A stretch of 64,000 nt of DNA from Burkholderiaceae bacterium (GCA_021738065.1 JAIPCT010000002.1:18910-82909), one strand, 5' to 3'; positions 1-12,600 are shown, counted from the stretch's first letter. Translations and numbers: made by a program. The notes: generated by a model not told the origin, from the letters alone.

Positions 1-785
1 AGCAAAGGCGCCGGACGATACTTGGAATCGTCGAAACCTTCATAGAAGACCTTCATGACCGCGAGCATTGTGTCCAGGCCGATCATGTCGGCCAGGGCCA
101 GCGGGCCGATGGGATGGTTGCATCCGAGCTTCATCCCGGCATCGATTTCCTCGGCGGTCGCCAAACCTTCGGCCAGCACGAAAATGGCTTCGTTGATCAT
201 CGGACAGAGAATGCGATTCACCACGAAGCCTGGATTGTTTTTCACCGTGATTGGCGTCTTGCCCAGCGCCTTGGCCAGGGCTTCGACGCTGGCATGCGTC
301 GCGTCTGATGTCTGCAGGCCGCGAATCAATTCGACCAGCGCCATCATCGGCACCGGATTGAAAAAATGCATGCCGATGAACCGGTCCGCGCGCCCGGTCG
401 CGGCGGCAAGCTGGGTAATTGATATCGACGACGTATTGCTGGCGATGATGGTCTCGGCGCCGATCACGGCTTCGACGTCCCTGAGTATCTTCAGCTTCAG
501 GCCTTCATTTTCGGTCGCCGCTTCGATCACGATATCGACGCCCTTCAAGTCCGCCGTCTGGGTGATCGGCTTGATGCGCGCCATCGCCGCGGCCTTCTGC
601 TCGGCCGTCATCTTTTCCTTCTTGACCAGCCGATCGAGACTGCCGGATACCGTGGCGACGCCTTTTTGCACGGCCGCCTCGTTGATGTCCAGCATCACCG
701 CATCGATGCCCACCACGGCACAGGCCTGGGCGATGCCATTGCCCATGGTGCCGGCACCGATGATGCCCACTGTCTTGATATTCAT
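1..785 (-). CDS. 3-hydroxybutyryl-CoA dehydrogenase (partial, runs off the window start)
   Basis: Reverse-strand reading from ATG at 785 gives MNIKTVGIIGAGTMGNGIAQACAVVGIDAVMLDIN..., the Rossmann GxGxMG motif, then ...MHFFNPVPMMALVELI...VKNNPGFVVNRIL; no stop before base 1. Confidence 0.95.
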   Translation of the reverse strand, partial: MNIKTVGIIGAGTMGNGIAQACAVVGIDAVMLDINEAAVQKGVATVSGSLDRLVKKEKMTAEQKAAAMARIKPITQTADLKGVDIVIEAATENEGLKLKILRDVEAVIGAETIIASNTSSISITQLAAATGRADRFIGMHFFNPVPMMALVELIRGLQTSDATHASVEALAKALGKTPITVKNNPGFVVNRILCPMINEAIFVLAEGLATAEEIDAGMKLGCNHPIGPLALADMIGLDTMLAVMKVFYEGFDDSKYRPAPL

Positions 786-1038
786 GCCCGCTTCTCCCTT
801 TGATTCACTTGATGAGCACGCAAACGCGCTGTTGAGTTGACTGCGAGCGCAACAGCAGCAACTTCCCGCCGTTCGCCACGCAACATTATCGCCGAGTTCG
901 GTGTTGGCATCTCGTTTGCGGACGCTGGCGCATATATCGGGCTTGTCCCACCGGTGCACTCCTTGCGCCCGGGTTTTCCTGTTGCGAGCCGCCCTGGAAA
1001 GGGGGAGTATTCAGGCTACCCAAGCGGGAGTACGCATC

Positions 1039-1458
1039 ATGACCCCACTCGCCATCGGCACCAGCCTCTCCCTACCCGTCGATCCCCGCCCCTTTTTCGT
1101 CCCCAGTGGACTGAACGTGGCCCCCGGTGAGCGTTACCGCTTCACCGCCAGCGGAAAATGGCAGGACTGGTTTCGAATCACCACTGCCACAGGCTGGAAA
1201 CTCTGGCCGCTGCAACGCTGGAATCGTGTGCCCGGTGCGGCGTTCTTCTGCCTGTGCGGCTGCGTCGGCCAAAATGACAGGGATGCCTTTGTCATTGGCG
1301 CCGGCCTGGATTGGACGGTGCCCGATTCGATTGCCGGTTTTGACGACAAACAGCTCAATTTCTTCGCCAACGACTGGCCCGGCAGCTATGGCAACAACCT
1401 CGCGTTGCCGCCTGAGAAAGGCGGGCCGCTGACCGTTACCGTCACCCGACTGGCCTGA
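1039..1458 (+). CDS. hypothetical protein (~139 aa), possible beta-sandwich/lectin-like fold
   Basis: ORF 901..1458; likely start at ATG 1039 (MTPLAIGTSLSLPVDPRPFFVPSGLNVAPGERYRFTASGKWQDW...). Fold suggestion is a weak resemblance only. Confidence 0.6.
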   Translation: MTPLAIGTSLSLPVDPRPFFVPSGLNVAPGERYRFTASGKWQDWFRITTATGWKLWPLQRWNRVPGAAFFCLCGCVGQNDRDAFVIGAGLDWTVPDSIAGFDDKQLNFFANDWPGSYGNNLALPPEKGGPLTVTVTRLA

Positions 1459-1569
1459 AGCCGACGAGCCCGAGACGCCGGCTTGTCGCCGTCCCGCCAT
1501 CCGCTACGACGGGGAGAGCGTCTTTTGCTCGACCGTCTTGAAGCGCTTTGCTTCACCGGCGCCTAGTTT

Positions 1570-4500
1570 TTACATGCTGCGCCGATACTGGCCGCCGACC
1601 TCGTAGAGGGCATTCGAAATCTGCCCCAGCGAACAGCAACGCACCGCCTCCATCATCACCGCGAAAACATTCTTGTTGTCGATCACGGCCTGTTTCAGAT
1701 CGGCGAGACAGGCCGCCGACTGGCCGCCGTTGCGGGTCTGGAAATCCTTGAGACGGCTGAGCTGCGACTGTTTCTCGGCCTCGGTCGAACGCGCCAGCTC
1801 GATTTCGCTGGCGACGCCGGAACCGTGTGGATTGAGGAAGGTATTGACGCCGATGATGGGGTAGGAGCCGTCGTGTTTCTTGTGCTCGTAGTGCATCGAC
1901 TCTTCCTGGATCTTACCGCGCTGATAGCCGGTTTCCATGGCGCCAAGCACGCCGCCTCGGCTGGCGATGGCTTCGAATTCCTTGAGCACGGCTTCCTCGA
2001 CCAGCTCGGTCAGCTCGTCGATGAGGAAGGCCCCCTGGTTCGGATTCTCGTTCTTCGCCACGCCCCACTCACGATTGATGATGAGCTGGATCGCCATGGC
2101 GCGACGCACGCTTTCTTCGGTCGGTGTGGTGATGGCCTCGTCATAGGCATTAGTGTGCAGACTGTTGCAGTTGTCGTAAATGGCAATCAGCGCCTGCAGC
2201 GTGGTGCGGATATCGTTGAAATCCATTTCCTGCGCATGCAGCGAACGGCCGGAAGTCTGGATGTGGTACTTGAGCTTCTGGCTGCGCTCGTTGGCGCCGT
2301 AGCGGTTCTTCATCGCCACCGCCCAGATGCGCCGCGCAACGCGGCCGATCACCGAATATTCCGGGTCCATGCCGTTGCTGAAAAAGAAGGACAGATTGCC
2401 GGCGAAATCGTCGATGTGCATACCACGCGCGAGATAGGTCTCGACATAGGTGAAGCCGTTGGCCAGGGTGAAGGCGAGTTGGCTGATCGGATTGGCGCCG
2501 GCTTCGGCGATGTGATAGCCGGAAATCGAGACCGAATAGAAATTGCGGATCTGGTTGTGCACGAAATACTCGGCGATATCGCCCATCATTTTCAGCGCGA
2601 ACTCGGTCGAGAAAATGCAGGTGTTCTGGCCCTGATCTTCCTTGAGGATGTCGGCCTGCACCGTGCCGCGCACCGATGAGAGCGTCCATTCGCGAATCTT
2701 TTCGGCTTCGTCCTCAGTGGCGTCGCGACCATTTTGGGTGCGGAACTTCTCGATCTGCTGATCAATCGCAGCGTTGAGAAACATCGCCAGAATCATCGGC
2801 GCCGGGCCATTGATGGTCATCGAGACCGAGGTGGCCGGGTCGCACAGATCGAAACCTGAATAGAGCACTTTGAGGTCGTCGAGTGTGGCGATCGAGACAC
2901 CGGAATTGCCGACCTTGCCGTAGATGTCGGGACGCGGATCGGGGTCGCAGCCATAGAGCGTGACCGAATCGAAGGCGGTAGACAGGCGTTTGGCCGGCAT
3001 GCCTTCCGAGACTTTCAGGAAACGCTTGTTGGTGCGAAAGGCATCGCCCTCGCCGGCAAACATGCGCGTCGGGTCTTCGTTCTCGCGCTTGAAGGCAAAC
3101 ACGCCTGCGGTGTAGGGGAAGGAGCCGGGAACATTCTCGCGCATGAGGAACTTGAGCAGTTCGCCTTCGTCATCGAAACGCGGAAGCGCGACTTTTCGGA
3201 TTTTGGTGCCGGAAAGCGTTTCGTGGATAAGTCCGGTGCGGATTTCCTTGCCACGGATTCTCACCACGTACTCGTCGCCGGCATAGGCCTTTTTCATGTC
3301 CGGCCACATCGCCAAAAGTTTGCGCGCGTGCGGCGTCAACTGCCCGTCCTTCCAGGCAATCAGTTCGTCGAAGTCACCGGCGTTCTTCTTGCATTCCTCG
3401 AAGATGGTCTTGGCGGTTTTCAGCGACTGGCGCTCGCGCGCAACGAGCGCCTGCTCGGTAACATGCGTGTGATAGGCACGCAGGGCGTCGGCGATCTCGG
3501 CCAAATAGCGCACACGGTCGGCCGGCACGATGGCGCGACCGGCCGAGGAATGCTTGACGCCGACCGCCGGCAGGCGATTCTTGCCGAACGCCAGCCCGCG
3601 CTCGGCCAGGCGCGGCGCCAACGCCTGATACAGCGCGGTGATGCCGTCGTCGTTGAAGCGCGCCGCCATGGTGCCGAACACTGGCATGTCTTCGGTCTTC
3701 TCGGTAAAGCGTTCGCGATTGCGCTGGTACTGCTTGCGTACGTCGCGCAGCGCGTCTTCCGCGCCCTTGCGGTCGAACTTGTTGATCGCGACGAAATCGG
3801 CGAAGTCCAGCATGTCGATCTTTTCCAGTTGCGAGGCGGCGCCGAACTCGGGCGTCATCACATACAGCGAGACATCGACCAGCGGCACGATGGCCGCGTC
3901 GCCCTGACCGATGCCCGAGGTTTCGACCACGATCAGGTCGAAACCGGCGACCTTGCAGGCGGCGATGACATCGGGCAGCGCCTTGGAGATCTCGCTGCCG
4001 GTGTCGCGTGTGGCCAGCGAGCGCATGTAGATGTTCGGATGCTGGATCGCGTTCATGCGGATGCGGTCACCGAGTAGCGCGCCGCCGGTGCGTTTGCGCG
4101 ACGGGTCGATGGAGATCACCGCAATTTTCTGGCTGTCGTCCTGGTCGAGTCTGAAACGGCGGATCAACTCGTCGGTCAGCGAACTCTTGCCAGCGCCGCC
4201 GGTGCCGGTGATGCCCAGGGTGGGAACTGCGGTCGGCGCATTCGCCGTGCCACCAGCGCCGACTTTTTCGAGCAATGCCTTCTTCGCCTTTTCCGGCCAG
4301 GCACCGTTCTCCAGGGCAGTGATGATCTGCGCCAGGTTGCGCATTTTCTGGCCGTGGTCCTCGACCTCCAGCGCCTTGATGTCCTGCGGCGCGCGCTTGC
4401 TGATATCCACGTCGCAACGCGCCACCATGTCGTTGATCATGCCCTGCAGGCCCATGCTCTGCCCGTCCTGCACCGAATACAGATGCGTCACGCCATACTC

Positions 4501-4860
4501 GTGCAGTTCCTGCATTTCGGCCGGCACGATCACGCCGCCGCCGCCGCCGAACACCTTGATGCTCTCGCCGCCACGCTCTTTCAGCAGATCGATCATGTAC
4601 TTGAAAAACTCGACGTGTCCGCCCTGGTACGAGGATATCGCAATGCCTTGGGCGTCTTCCTGCAGCGCCGCATTGACGATCTCTTCCACCGAACGGTTGT
4701 GCCCAAGATGAATCACTTCGACGCCGGACGACTGCAGGATGCGCCGCATGATATTGATTGAAGCGTCATGACCGTCGAACAGCGAGGTGGCGGTGACGAA
4801 TCGAACCTTGTGCTTGGGCTTGTAGGGAACGAGTTTGGCGGCGACAGAAAGATCGGTCAT
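1570..4860 (-). CDS. icmF: Fused isobutyryl-CoA mutase IcmF (B12-binding + MeaB-type GTPase + mutase domains)
   Basis: 1096 aa; N-terminal B12 domain ([14 protein letters not shown]), central P-loop [22 protein letters not shown]-terminal mutase domain ([32 protein letters not shown]). Confidence 0.95.
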   Translation of the reverse strand: MTDLSVAAKLVPYKPKHKVRFVTATSLFDGHDASINIMRRILQSSGVEVIHLGHNRSVEEIVNAALQEDAQGIAISSYQGGHVEFFKYMIDLLKERGGESIKVFGGGGGVIVPAEMQELHEYGVTHLYSVQDGQSMGLQGMINDMVARCDVDISKRAPQDIKALEVEDHGQKMRNLAQIITALENGAWPEKAKKALLEKVGAGGTANAPTAVPTLGITGTGGAGKSSLTDELIRRFRLDQDDSQKIAVISIDPSRKRTGGALLGDRIRMNAIQHPNIYMRSLATRDTGSEISKALPDVIAACKVAGFDLIVVETSGIGQGDAAIVPLVDVSLYVMTPEFGAASQLEKIDMLDFADFVAINKFDRKGAEDALRDVRKQYQRNRERFTEKTEDMPVFGTMAARFNDDGITALYQALAPRLAERGLAFGKNRLPAVGVKHSSAGRAIVPADRVRYLAEIADALRAYHTHVTEQALVARERQSLKTAKTIFEECKKNAGDFDELIAWKDGQLTPHARKLLAMWPDMKKAYAGDEYVVRIRGKEIRTGLIHETLSGTKIRKVALPRFDDEGELLKFLMRENVPGSFPYTAGVFAFKRENEDPTRMFAGEGDAFRTNKRFLKVSEGMPAKRLSTAFDSVTLYGCDPDPRPDIYGKVGNSGVSIATLDDLKVLYSGFDLCDPATSVSMTINGPAPMILAMFLNAAIDQQIEKFRTQNGRDATEDEAEKIREWTLSSVRGTVQADILKEDQGQNTCIFSTEFALKMMGDIAEYFVHNQIRNFYSVSISGYHIAEAGANPISQLAFTLANGFTYVETYLARGMHIDDFAGNLSFFFSNGMDPEYSVIGRVARRIWAVAMKNRYGANERSQKLKYHIQTSGRSLHAQEMDFNDIRTTLQALIAIYDNCNSLHTNAYDEAITTPTEESVRRAMAIQLIINREWGVAKNENPNQGAFLIDELTELVEEAVLKEFEAIASRGGVLGAMETGYQRGKIQEESMHYEHKKHDGSYPIIGVNTFLNPHGSGVASEIELARSTEAEKQSQLSRLKDFQTRNGGQSAACLADLKQAVIDNKNVFAVMMEAVRCCSLGQISNALYEVGGQYRRSM
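4241..4267 (-). repeat. Dispersed motif copy a (in icmF)
   Basis: Minus strand AAAAGTCGGCGCTGGTGGCACGGCGAA. Confidence 0.8.
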
Positions 4861-4960
4861 GGCAACGGCTCCTGGATGGGCGGCAGTGCTTTCATCATAG
4901 GCAAAGGCCGCTCGTCATGCCATGACACAAACCGACGATAACTATGCATAATTAGCCAAT

Positions 4961-6010
4961 ATGCCTCAGATATCTCACCCCATCCGAAACCGCGTTGACA
5001 GCCCGTCGACTGTCGCTATCGGCTTTGTAGTAGGCATTCTTGCCGGAGTTTCACGAGCCGGCTTGAGTGCCGAGGACTTGCTCGAACATGCAGATATTGC
5101 CACAAGTGTTTTGCATGATCGCCAATCCCGTATTCCGGTGGCACGCTATGCGGCGCTCTATCGCCTGATCAACGAGCGTCTCGACGACGAAGGCTTCGCC
5201 CTGTTTTCCCGTCCCCTGCGCCGTGGCAGCTTCGAGTTCCTCTGCCGCGCCGTGCTTTCCGCTGCAACCCTGGAAGAGGCGCTGGAGCGCATCGCGCGTT
5301 TTCTGCAGGTACTGCAAGACAATCTCGACGTCGAGTTGGAAAGCAGCGGGGACGCCGCCGTCATTGTCATCAGCCAGGAACAAGCGCTGCCGGTCGGCCC
5401 GGCGGGCCGCGTGTTCGCCTTCGAGTGGCTGCTGCGCATGATTCACGGCCTGGCGGCATGGCTGGTGGCGCATCCCTTGCCGCTCGACGAAGTCTGCTTC
5501 CCCTATCCGCCGCCGCTGCATGCCGCCGACTACGAGCTGGTCTTCGCACCACGTTACACCTTCGATGCGCCACGTCTCGAAGCGCGCTTTCCCGCAGAAT
5601 GGCTGGCCCTCCCGGTACGCCGCGATGAAGCCGCACTGCGCGACTTTCTGCTCGGCGCCCCGGCCAGCATCACCACGCTCTACCGTCGCGACCGGGCGCT
5701 GAGCCTGCGCGTGCGAGAGTATCTGCGTGCCGCCCTGCCCGAACACCTGCTGCTGCCGGCCATCGCCCGCCGCGTGCTGCTCTCGCCGCGTACCTTGCAC
5801 CGCCGCCTGGAAGACGAAGGCACCAGCTTTCGCGCCATAAAGGATGGCCTGCGCCGCGAACTGGCGACCGAATGGCTGACCAAGTCCGACCGGCCGCTGG
5901 GTCGAATCGGCGCCGAGCTCGGCTTCGCCGACGCCGCAGCGTTTTATCGTGCCTTTGCCGGCTGGACCGGCAGCGGCCCACGCGACTATCGCAAACGCTT
6001 CGGGCAATAG
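4961..6010 (+). CDS. AraC family transcriptional regulator
   Basis: 349 aa; C-terminal AraC HTH (LLSPRTLHRRLEDEGTSFRAIKDGLRRELATEWLTKSDRPLGRIGAELGFADAAAFYRAFAGWTGSGPRDYRKRF); divergent from icmF. Confidence 0.93.
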   Translation: MPQISHPIRNRVDSPSTVAIGFVVGILAGVSRAGLSAEDLLEHADIATSVLHDRQSRIPVARYAALYRLINERLDDEGFALFSRPLRRGSFEFLCRAVLSAATLEEALERIARFLQVLQDNLDVELESSGDAAVIVISQEQALPVGPAGRVFAFEWLLRMIHGLAAWLVAHPLPLDEVCFPYPPPLHAADYELVFAPRYTFDAPRLEARFPAEWLALPVRRDEAALRDFLLGAPASITTLYRRDRALSLRVREYLRAALPEHLLLPAIARRVLLSPRTLHRRLEDEGTSFRAIKDGLRRELATEWLTKSDRPLGRIGAELGFADAAAFYRAFAGWTGSGPRDYRKRFGQ

Positions 6011-6076
6011 ATCGGACAGTTCGTGGGGCCAGGACCGCGATCTGCCACCCGCACAAGTCGGCACTTGCCGCTGCCG

Positions 6077-6547
6077 ATGTTAGGATTATTCTTTTCCCGA
6101 TGGCAACGACAAATCGTGAGCTCCCGTTCGACCAGTTCGGAAATCGACGGCTTCGAGATCGGTATTGCCGAAATCGATCTGCAGCATCGCCAGCTCAATC
6201 AACTTCTGCAACGCTTGCGGAATTCGGCCGACAAGCAATACGGCTATGCGGCGAACGCAATACTTGGCGAGTTGGTGATCCAGACCCGAATACATTTCGC
6301 GGTGGAAGAAAGCCTGATGCGGCTCCTCTCATACCCGGAAACGGAAGCCCATATTGCGGAACATCGTCACCTGATGGAACAGCTCGACAAGTTCAGGCTG
6401 CGCGCGCAGGATTTCGATGTCGCTGACGGCCTGGCGAGTTTCATTCAGACCTGGTTGCACGAGCATATCGATAGTTTTGACCGCAAATTCGTTGCCCATT
6501 TCATCGGCAAAGGCATCGATCCTTCGGCTGCGCCCAAGGTCGATTGA
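6077..6547 (+). CDS. Bacteriohemerythrin
   Basis: ORF 6023..6547; likely internal start MLGLFFSRWQRQ; metal-ligand motifs IDLQHRQLNQLL, HFAVEESLM, HRHLMEQL, HEHIDSFD. Confidence 0.9.
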   Translation: MLGLFFSRWQRQIVSSRSTSSEIDGFEIGIAEIDLQHRQLNQLLQRLRNSADKQYGYAANAILGELVIQTRIHFAVEESLMRLLSYPETEAHIAEHRHLMEQLDKFRLRAQDFDVADGLASFIQTWLHEHIDSFDRKFVAHFIGKGIDPSAAPKVD

Positions 6548-6601
6548 GCCGCGCCGAAGGGATTCACCTGCCGCTGCGCGGCAAGCTGGATCGCCCAAGG
6601 C

Positions 6602-6859
6602 TCATTGCTCCGAATCCGGCATCCTGGCCGGACGCTTCGGCAGCAGCCAGACCAGCAGCAGCGGAAGCACCGGAATCGACAGGGCAAACAACAGCCAGAG
6701 CGTCCGCGACCGTCCTTTGCGCTTGGCGATAATTGCCGTCGGCACCGCCGTCGCGAGCGCCACGACGGTAAGCAGAATCGCGCTCGTCAGCAAGGATTCG
6801 ATGGCGCCGGCGTCGTAGCCCAATTGATTGAGCAAAGCGCCGGCTTGCGGATCAAGCAC
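6602..6859 (-). CDS. Small hypothetical membrane protein (85 aa)
   Basis: Two hydrophobic segments with KRKGRSR loop; fits the gap between hemerythrin and the EF-G paralogue. Confidence 0.6.
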   Translation of the reverse strand: MLDPQAGALLNQLGYDAGAIESLLTSAILLTVVALATAVPTAIIAKRKGRSRTLWLLFALSIPVLPLLLVWLLPKRPARMPDSEQ

Positions 6860-6897
6860 GGGCGCGCTCCCGACAAGGAACCATGATCGCGGGGCGA

Positions 6898-8961
6898 TCA
6901 GTCATCTTCGTCCTTCAGCTTGAAGCTGGCTGCCAGTTTTTGCTGCACCTGCGGCGGTACTTGCGCGTAGTGCGCGAACTCGATGCTGTAGGCGCCCTGG
7001 CCTCCGGTCAGGGACTTCAGACGCGACGCGTAGTCGGCGATTTCGGCCAGCGGCACCTCGCCGCCGACGCTGAGCAAACCCTGGCGCCGCGCCGCGAGAC
7101 TGCTTTGGGTCCCGGTGACGTGGCCGCGCCGGCTCGCCAGATCCCCTGCAATATCGCCCATCGCAGCTTCGGGCGTGGTTACCTCAATGCTGACGATGGG
7201 CTCCAGCACGATGGCCTCGGCGGCTCGAATTGCCGCCACCGTTGCCTTGCGACCGGCGCTGAAAAAAGCGACTTCCTTGCCGTCCACCGGGTGCGTCTTG
7301 CCGTCATGCACGATGACGCGAATGTCTTGCACCGGAAACCCCGCGACCACGCCGTCGGCCAGGGCCTGACGTACACCTTTCTCCACGGCCGGCATGAAAA
7401 CACCGGGAATCACGCCACCCTTGACGTGGTCCACAAACTCGAATCCAGCGCCGCGCGGCAAGGGTTCGATGCGCAAGAACACCTCGCCGAACTGGCCCGC
7501 TCCTCCCGACTGCTTCTTGTGCCGGCAATGCCCATCGGCGGCGGCGGTAATGGTTTCGGTGTAGGGAATCAGCGGCAGTCGGGTATCGAGTTCGAGCTTG
7601 TACTGGCTTGCCATCTTTTCCAGCTTGTAGCGCAAATGCATCTCGCCCAGGCCCCGAATCACGGTCTCGTGCGTTGTCGGATGACGCTCGACCTCGAAGC
7701 AGGGATCTTCCAGTTCCAGCTTGTGCAGTATGTCGAACAGGCGCTGCTCGTCGCCCTTGCGCCGGGTCTCTACGGCAAGCCCTTGCATCGGCCTGGGAAA
7801 TTCGAGTGGGCGCAAATGGATACGGTCCTCGTCGTGCGAGTCATGCAGCACGACGTCGAATTCGATCTCATCAACTTTTGCCACGGCACCGATATCGCCG
7901 GGCAGCAGTTCACCGACTTCGACATAGTCCTTGCCCTGCAACTGGTAAAGATGGGCAACCTTGAAGGGCTTTCTACCCTCGCCGACGAAGAGCTGGCTAT
8001 CCTTGCGCACCGTACCCTGGTGCACTCGGAAAACACCGACTTTCCCCATATAGGGATCGACAATGATCTTGAACACGTGGGCGAGAACATGCAGTGCGGG
8101 ATCGGGGCGGGCAGCGAACGCCTCGCCGGCCTGGCCTGCTTCGCCGCGGTAAAAAGGCGGCGCATTGCCCTCGGTGGGATTGGGCGCGAGAGTCGCCAGC
8201 ACGTGCAAAAGTTGATCAATGCCCGCGCCGGTGCGCGCCGAAGTGAATAGTATGGGAATCAGGTGGCCGGCACGCAATGCCCGCTCGAATGGCGCATGCA
8301 GTTCGGCGGCATCCGGCTCCTTGCCATCCTCGAGGTAACGCGCCAGCAGGGCCTCGTCCTCCTCCACCAGTTGATCGATCAACTCGCGATGAGCATGCGC
8401 GATCGAATCGAAATCCGCGTCACCACTATCGTGCTCCAGCACTTCAACCACGTCGTGACGATCATGCGCCGGCAAATCGAGCAGCAAGCACTCCTTGCCG
8501 AAGCGCTCGCGGATTTCGCTGACCAGCCCCGACAGATCGAGGTTCTCGGCGTCGATCTTGTTGATCACGATCATCCGCGCCAATCCGCGGGCCTGTGCCG
8601 CGCTCATCATGCGCTCTGTCGCCAGTTCGATGCCCGTCTGGGCGTTGATCACCACCACGGCGGTATCCACGCCCGCCAACGCGGCCGTGGCCTGTCCCGC
8701 AAAGTCGGGGTAGCCCGGAGTGTCGATGAGATGAATATGGACATCCTCCCAGACGAAGTTGACCAAGGCCGCGTTGAGCGAATGGCCGGCAGTTTTTTCC
8801 TGAGGGTCGAAATCGCATACCGCACTGCCCTTTTCGACCGAGCCTCGTGCGGAGATCGCGCCGGATTTCAACAACAGGGCTTCCGCCAGGGTGGTCTTGC
8901 CCGCGCCGCCATGGCCTACGAGCGCCAGGGCGCGGATTGATTCAGTGGTGTATCTGGACAT
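6898..8961 (-). CDS. Elongation factor G-like GTPase (EF-G paralogue)
   Basis: 687 aa; GHGGAGKTTLAEALL, DTPGYPDF, NKID motifs and EF-G C-terminal domains. Confidence 0.92.
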   Translation of the reverse strand: MSRYTTESIRALALVGHGGAGKTTLAEALLLKSGAISARGSVEKGSAVCDFDPQEKTAGHSLNAALVNFVWEDVHIHLIDTPGYPDFAGQATAALAGVDTAVVVINAQTGIELATERMMSAAQARGLARMIVINKIDAENLDLSGLVSEIRERFGKECLLLDLPAHDRHDVVEVLEHDSGDADFDSIAHAHRELIDQLVEEDEALLARYLEDGKEPDAAELHAPFERALRAGHLIPILFTSARTGAGIDQLLHVLATLAPNPTEGNAPPFYRGEAGQAGEAFAARPDPALHVLAHVFKIIVDPYMGKVGVFRVHQGTVRKDSQLFVGEGRKPFKVAHLYQLQGKDYVEVGELLPGDIGAVAKVDEIEFDVVLHDSHDEDRIHLRPLEFPRPMQGLAVETRRKGDEQRLFDILHKLELEDPCFEVERHPTTHETVIRGLGEMHLRYKLEKMASQYKLELDTRLPLIPYTETITAAADGHCRHKKQSGGAGQFGEVFLRIEPLPRGAGFEFVDHVKGGVIPGVFMPAVEKGVRQALADGVVAGFPVQDIRVIVHDGKTHPVDGKEVAFFSAGRKATVAAIRAAEAIVLEPIVSIEVTTPEAAMGDIAGDLASRRGHVTGTQSSLAARRQGLLSVGGEVPLAEIADYASRLKSLTGGQGAYSIEFAHYAQVPPQVQQKLAASFKLKDEDD

Positions 8962-9016
8962 GATGCGGACTTCCCCTTGGTATGTTCTGGTGAAATTCTA
9001 ACCCCGGCACGTCCGT

Positions 9017-9454
9017 TCAACTCGCCGCCGCGGGCCGATCGCGCGAGGGTACGCGCCAGAGCCAGACCGACGTCGAGACGCCAATCAGCGCCAGCGTCGC
9101 TTGCAGCCAGGGCAGCGCAGACAAGGTCCAGATCGACGCACAGATGGTCAAACTCATCAGGATGATGGCAATGATCTTGACGCGAAATGGAATGCTGTGG
9201 TGCCGCCGCCATTCGATGATCAGCGGACCGAAGGTCTGATTGGCAATCAGCCATCGATAAAACGGTTCCGAGGCCCGCGCATAGCATGCGGCGGCAAGCA
9301 GAATGAAGGGCGTGGTCGGCAGGCCCGGAAGGAAAACACCGATGATCCCCAGCAGCAGGGCGAGACTGCCGAGCGACCACAAGAGCACGCGCACCAGCAT
9401 CGACGGGTGGAGCTCTGACTCGGGTATTTCGTAGGGGATTTCGTCTTCGTTCAT
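9017..9454 (-). CDS. DUF454/YbaN family inner-membrane protein
   Basis: From MNEDEIPYEIPESELHPS; LGIIGVFLPGLPTTPFILLAAACYARASEPFYRWL is typical of the YbaN/DUF454 family. Confidence 0.85.
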   Translation of the reverse strand: MNEDEIPYEIPESELHPSMLVRVLLWSLGSLALLLGIIGVFLPGLPTTPFILLAAACYARASEPFYRWLIANQTFGPLIIEWRRHHSIPFRVKIIAIILMSLTICASIWTLSALPWLQATLALIGVSTSVWLWRVPSRDRPAAAS

Positions 9455-9672
9455 TTCAGACTCGCTGCTTTCCGACACTTTGCCAGAAAGCGCCGGGATC
9501 CGCTGCCGCATGCGACACCAGAGCCGACGCCCGGACTCGCATGGCGTAGTTCGCCTGCGTGGATGACGGGGGGGCTGTCCGCGCCTACTGTTTGCCGTCT
9601 GAATTGTTCCAGCCCATAATGCACGTGGAATCGATAGCGCCAATGAACGGAGGACCGTTGTACGAAAACAGC

Positions 9673-12600
9673 ATGGGAGCGCAACTGAGCAGCAGAAGCA
9701 GGCCATGGCTAGGTCGCGCCATCTGCCTGTTTCTGCTGCTCGCTGCGCCGGCGGCGTCCTGCGCCGACAGCGCGCCTGCAGATCAGCCGGCGGCCGTCAA
9801 AAACAGTTTGACGGTGGTGACGGACGACAACTACCCACCCTATGTGTTTCGTGATTCGAGCGGTGTCCTGCATGGATACCTGATCGACCTCTGGCAGCTA
9901 TGGGAAACCAAGACCGGGGTTGGCGTCGATCTGGTCGCCACCGACTGGAAAATAGTGCAGCAGCGCATGGCGTCCGGTCAAGCCAAGGTCATCGACACCA
10001 TCTTCCGCACGGCAGAGCGCGAGCGAACGCTCGACTTCACGTCACCCTACGCGCAGATTCATGTTTCCATTTACAGCCACACCGGGATCGGCGGCATTAC
10101 CGATGCCGCCACGCTGCAGGGCTTTTCCGTTGGCGTCAAGGCAGGCGACGCCTGCATCGACGCGCTGGGGAAATCCGGCATCGAGACCGTGCGGGAGTAT
10201 CCCAGCTATGAGGCATTGATACAGGCGGCGATTGGCGGACAAGTCAAGGTGTTCTGCCTCGACGAGCCTCCGGCCAACTATTTGCTCTATCGCAACCAGG
10301 CCGAGGGCGACTTCAACCAGGCATTCAGGCTCTATACCGGCGAGTTTCACCGTGCCGTGCAGAAAGGCGATACAGAAACCATGGCCCTGCTGAATCGCGG
10401 CTTCTCTGCCATCACGACGGCGGAACAGCAGGCCCTCAAGGAGAAATGGTTCGGTACCAGCCTGGCACGATCTCCCTACGCCCGCTATCTGGGCTATGCC
10501 CTGTTGGCCACCGTGCTGGCCGGATTTCTGCTGGCGCTGTGGGGCATCACCTTGCGGCGCAAGGTACGACAGCGCACCGCGGAACTGGCGGCGGAACATG
10601 CGCGACTGAGGGTATTGCTGGAAACCATCCCCGATCTGGTCTGGTTGAAGGATCTGGACGGCGTCTATCTGCTGTGCAATCCGATGGTGGAACGAGTCTA
10701 CGGCCTGAAAGAAGAGCATATTGTCGGCAAGACAGATTACGACCTGGTGGACAAACAACAGGCAGACAGGTATCGCGAGCATGATCGCAAAGCCCTCGCG
10801 TCGATCAAACCCGTTAGCCATGAAGTCTGGATCCGCTTTGCCGACAATGGCCAGCGGGTTCTGGTGGAGACCACCAAGACGCCGCTGCGCGACGCCCAGG
10901 GCAAGCCGGTCGGCGTACTGGGCATTGCCCGCGACATCACCCAGCGTGCACAGGCCGAACAGGCGGTGCGCGAAAGCGAAAGCCTGCTGCGCTCGTTCTA
11001 CGAACTGGGCCTGGTCGGCCTGGCCATCACCTCGCCGGACAAGGGCTGGATTCGCGTAAACGACTATCTGTGCAAGCTGCTGGAATATTCCGAACAGCAG
11101 CTGCACCAGATGTCGTGGGCCCAGCTGACCTATCCGGCCGATCTGCCCGCCGACGAAGCTCAATTCAAGCGCCTGCTTGCCAATGAAATAGATGGCTACG
11201 CCATGGACAAGCGCTTCATCACCCGCAGCGGAAAAATTGTCCCGATACGCCTGGTGGTGCGCTGCACCCGAAAATCCGACGGATCGGTCAACTATGTCAC
11301 GGCAATGGTGGAGGATGTCACCGAACGCAAGCAGGCAGAAGCCGCCCTGCGCTCCAGCGAGGAACGCTATCGCATTGCTTTTCGTACCAGCCGGGATGCA
11401 ATCAACATCAACCGCGTAGCCGACGGCTGTTATCTGGACGTCAATGAAGGCTTTGAGCGAATCACCGGCTGGAGCCGCGAGGAGGCCATCAATCACAGCT
11501 CCCTGAAACTGAGTATCTGGGCCGACCCAGCGGATCGGCAACGCATGATTGACGCAATCAAACGCGATGGGTTCTGCGAGAACCAGCAATTTCGCTTTCG
11601 ACGCAAAGATGGGAGCGAACTGGTTGGCCTGATGTCGGTACACAGGCTTCCCATCGATGGCACTGAATGCATTCTGTCCGTCACCCGCGACATTACCGAC
11701 CGGATCCGCATCGAGGATGAGCTGCGCCAAAAAGAACGCTACCAGCGTGCACTGCTGGATAATTTCCCCTTCGCCGTCTGGCTCAAGGACACCAAGAGCC
11801 GCTTCCTCTCGGTCAACAAGACTTTTGGTCGACTATTCGGCGGACACAGCCCGGACGAGCTGACCGGGAAGACTGACTTCGACATCGTTCCATGGAATAT
11901 TGCTGAACGCCATCAGATTGAAGACCGCGCGGTGCAGGTCTCAAGGCAGAACACAAGCGTCGAAGAAGTCATCAAGACCGCAGACGGGGCCCAGTGGTTT
12001 GAAACCTACAAAGCGCCGGTGATCGACGAAAGCGGAGAACTGCTCGGCACGGTAGGCTTCTCGCGCGATATCAGCGCGCGAAAATCGGCAGAGGAAGAAA
12101 TCCGGCGACTGGCGTTTTACGACTCATTGACACTTCTGCCCAACCGGCGCCTGCTGCTTGACCGACTGCAGCAAGCACTGGCGTCGAGTGCCCGCAGCGG
12201 CAAGGAGCTTGCGGTATTGTTCATCGACCTCGACAACTTCAAGACCCTCAACGATACCCTCGGCCACGACATCGGTGACCTTCTGCTGCAGCGGGTCGCT
12301 GAACGTCTTGGAACCAGCGTGCGGGAAGGTGACACGGTTGCGCGCCTGGGTGGTGACGAATTTGTCGTCGTCCTCGAAGATCTGAGCGACTCCGTTTATG
12401 AAGCCGCAACCCAGGCCGAACTGGTCGGCGAGAAAATTCTCGCATCCCTGAATCAGCCCTACGAACTCAACGGACATCGTTGTTTAAGTTCGCCCAGCAT
12501 CGGCATTGCCTTGCTCACAGAAGAGCAAACCACCATCGACGACCTGATGAAGCGGGCCGACGTCGCCATGTACCAGGCCAAGGATGCGGGGCGCAACACA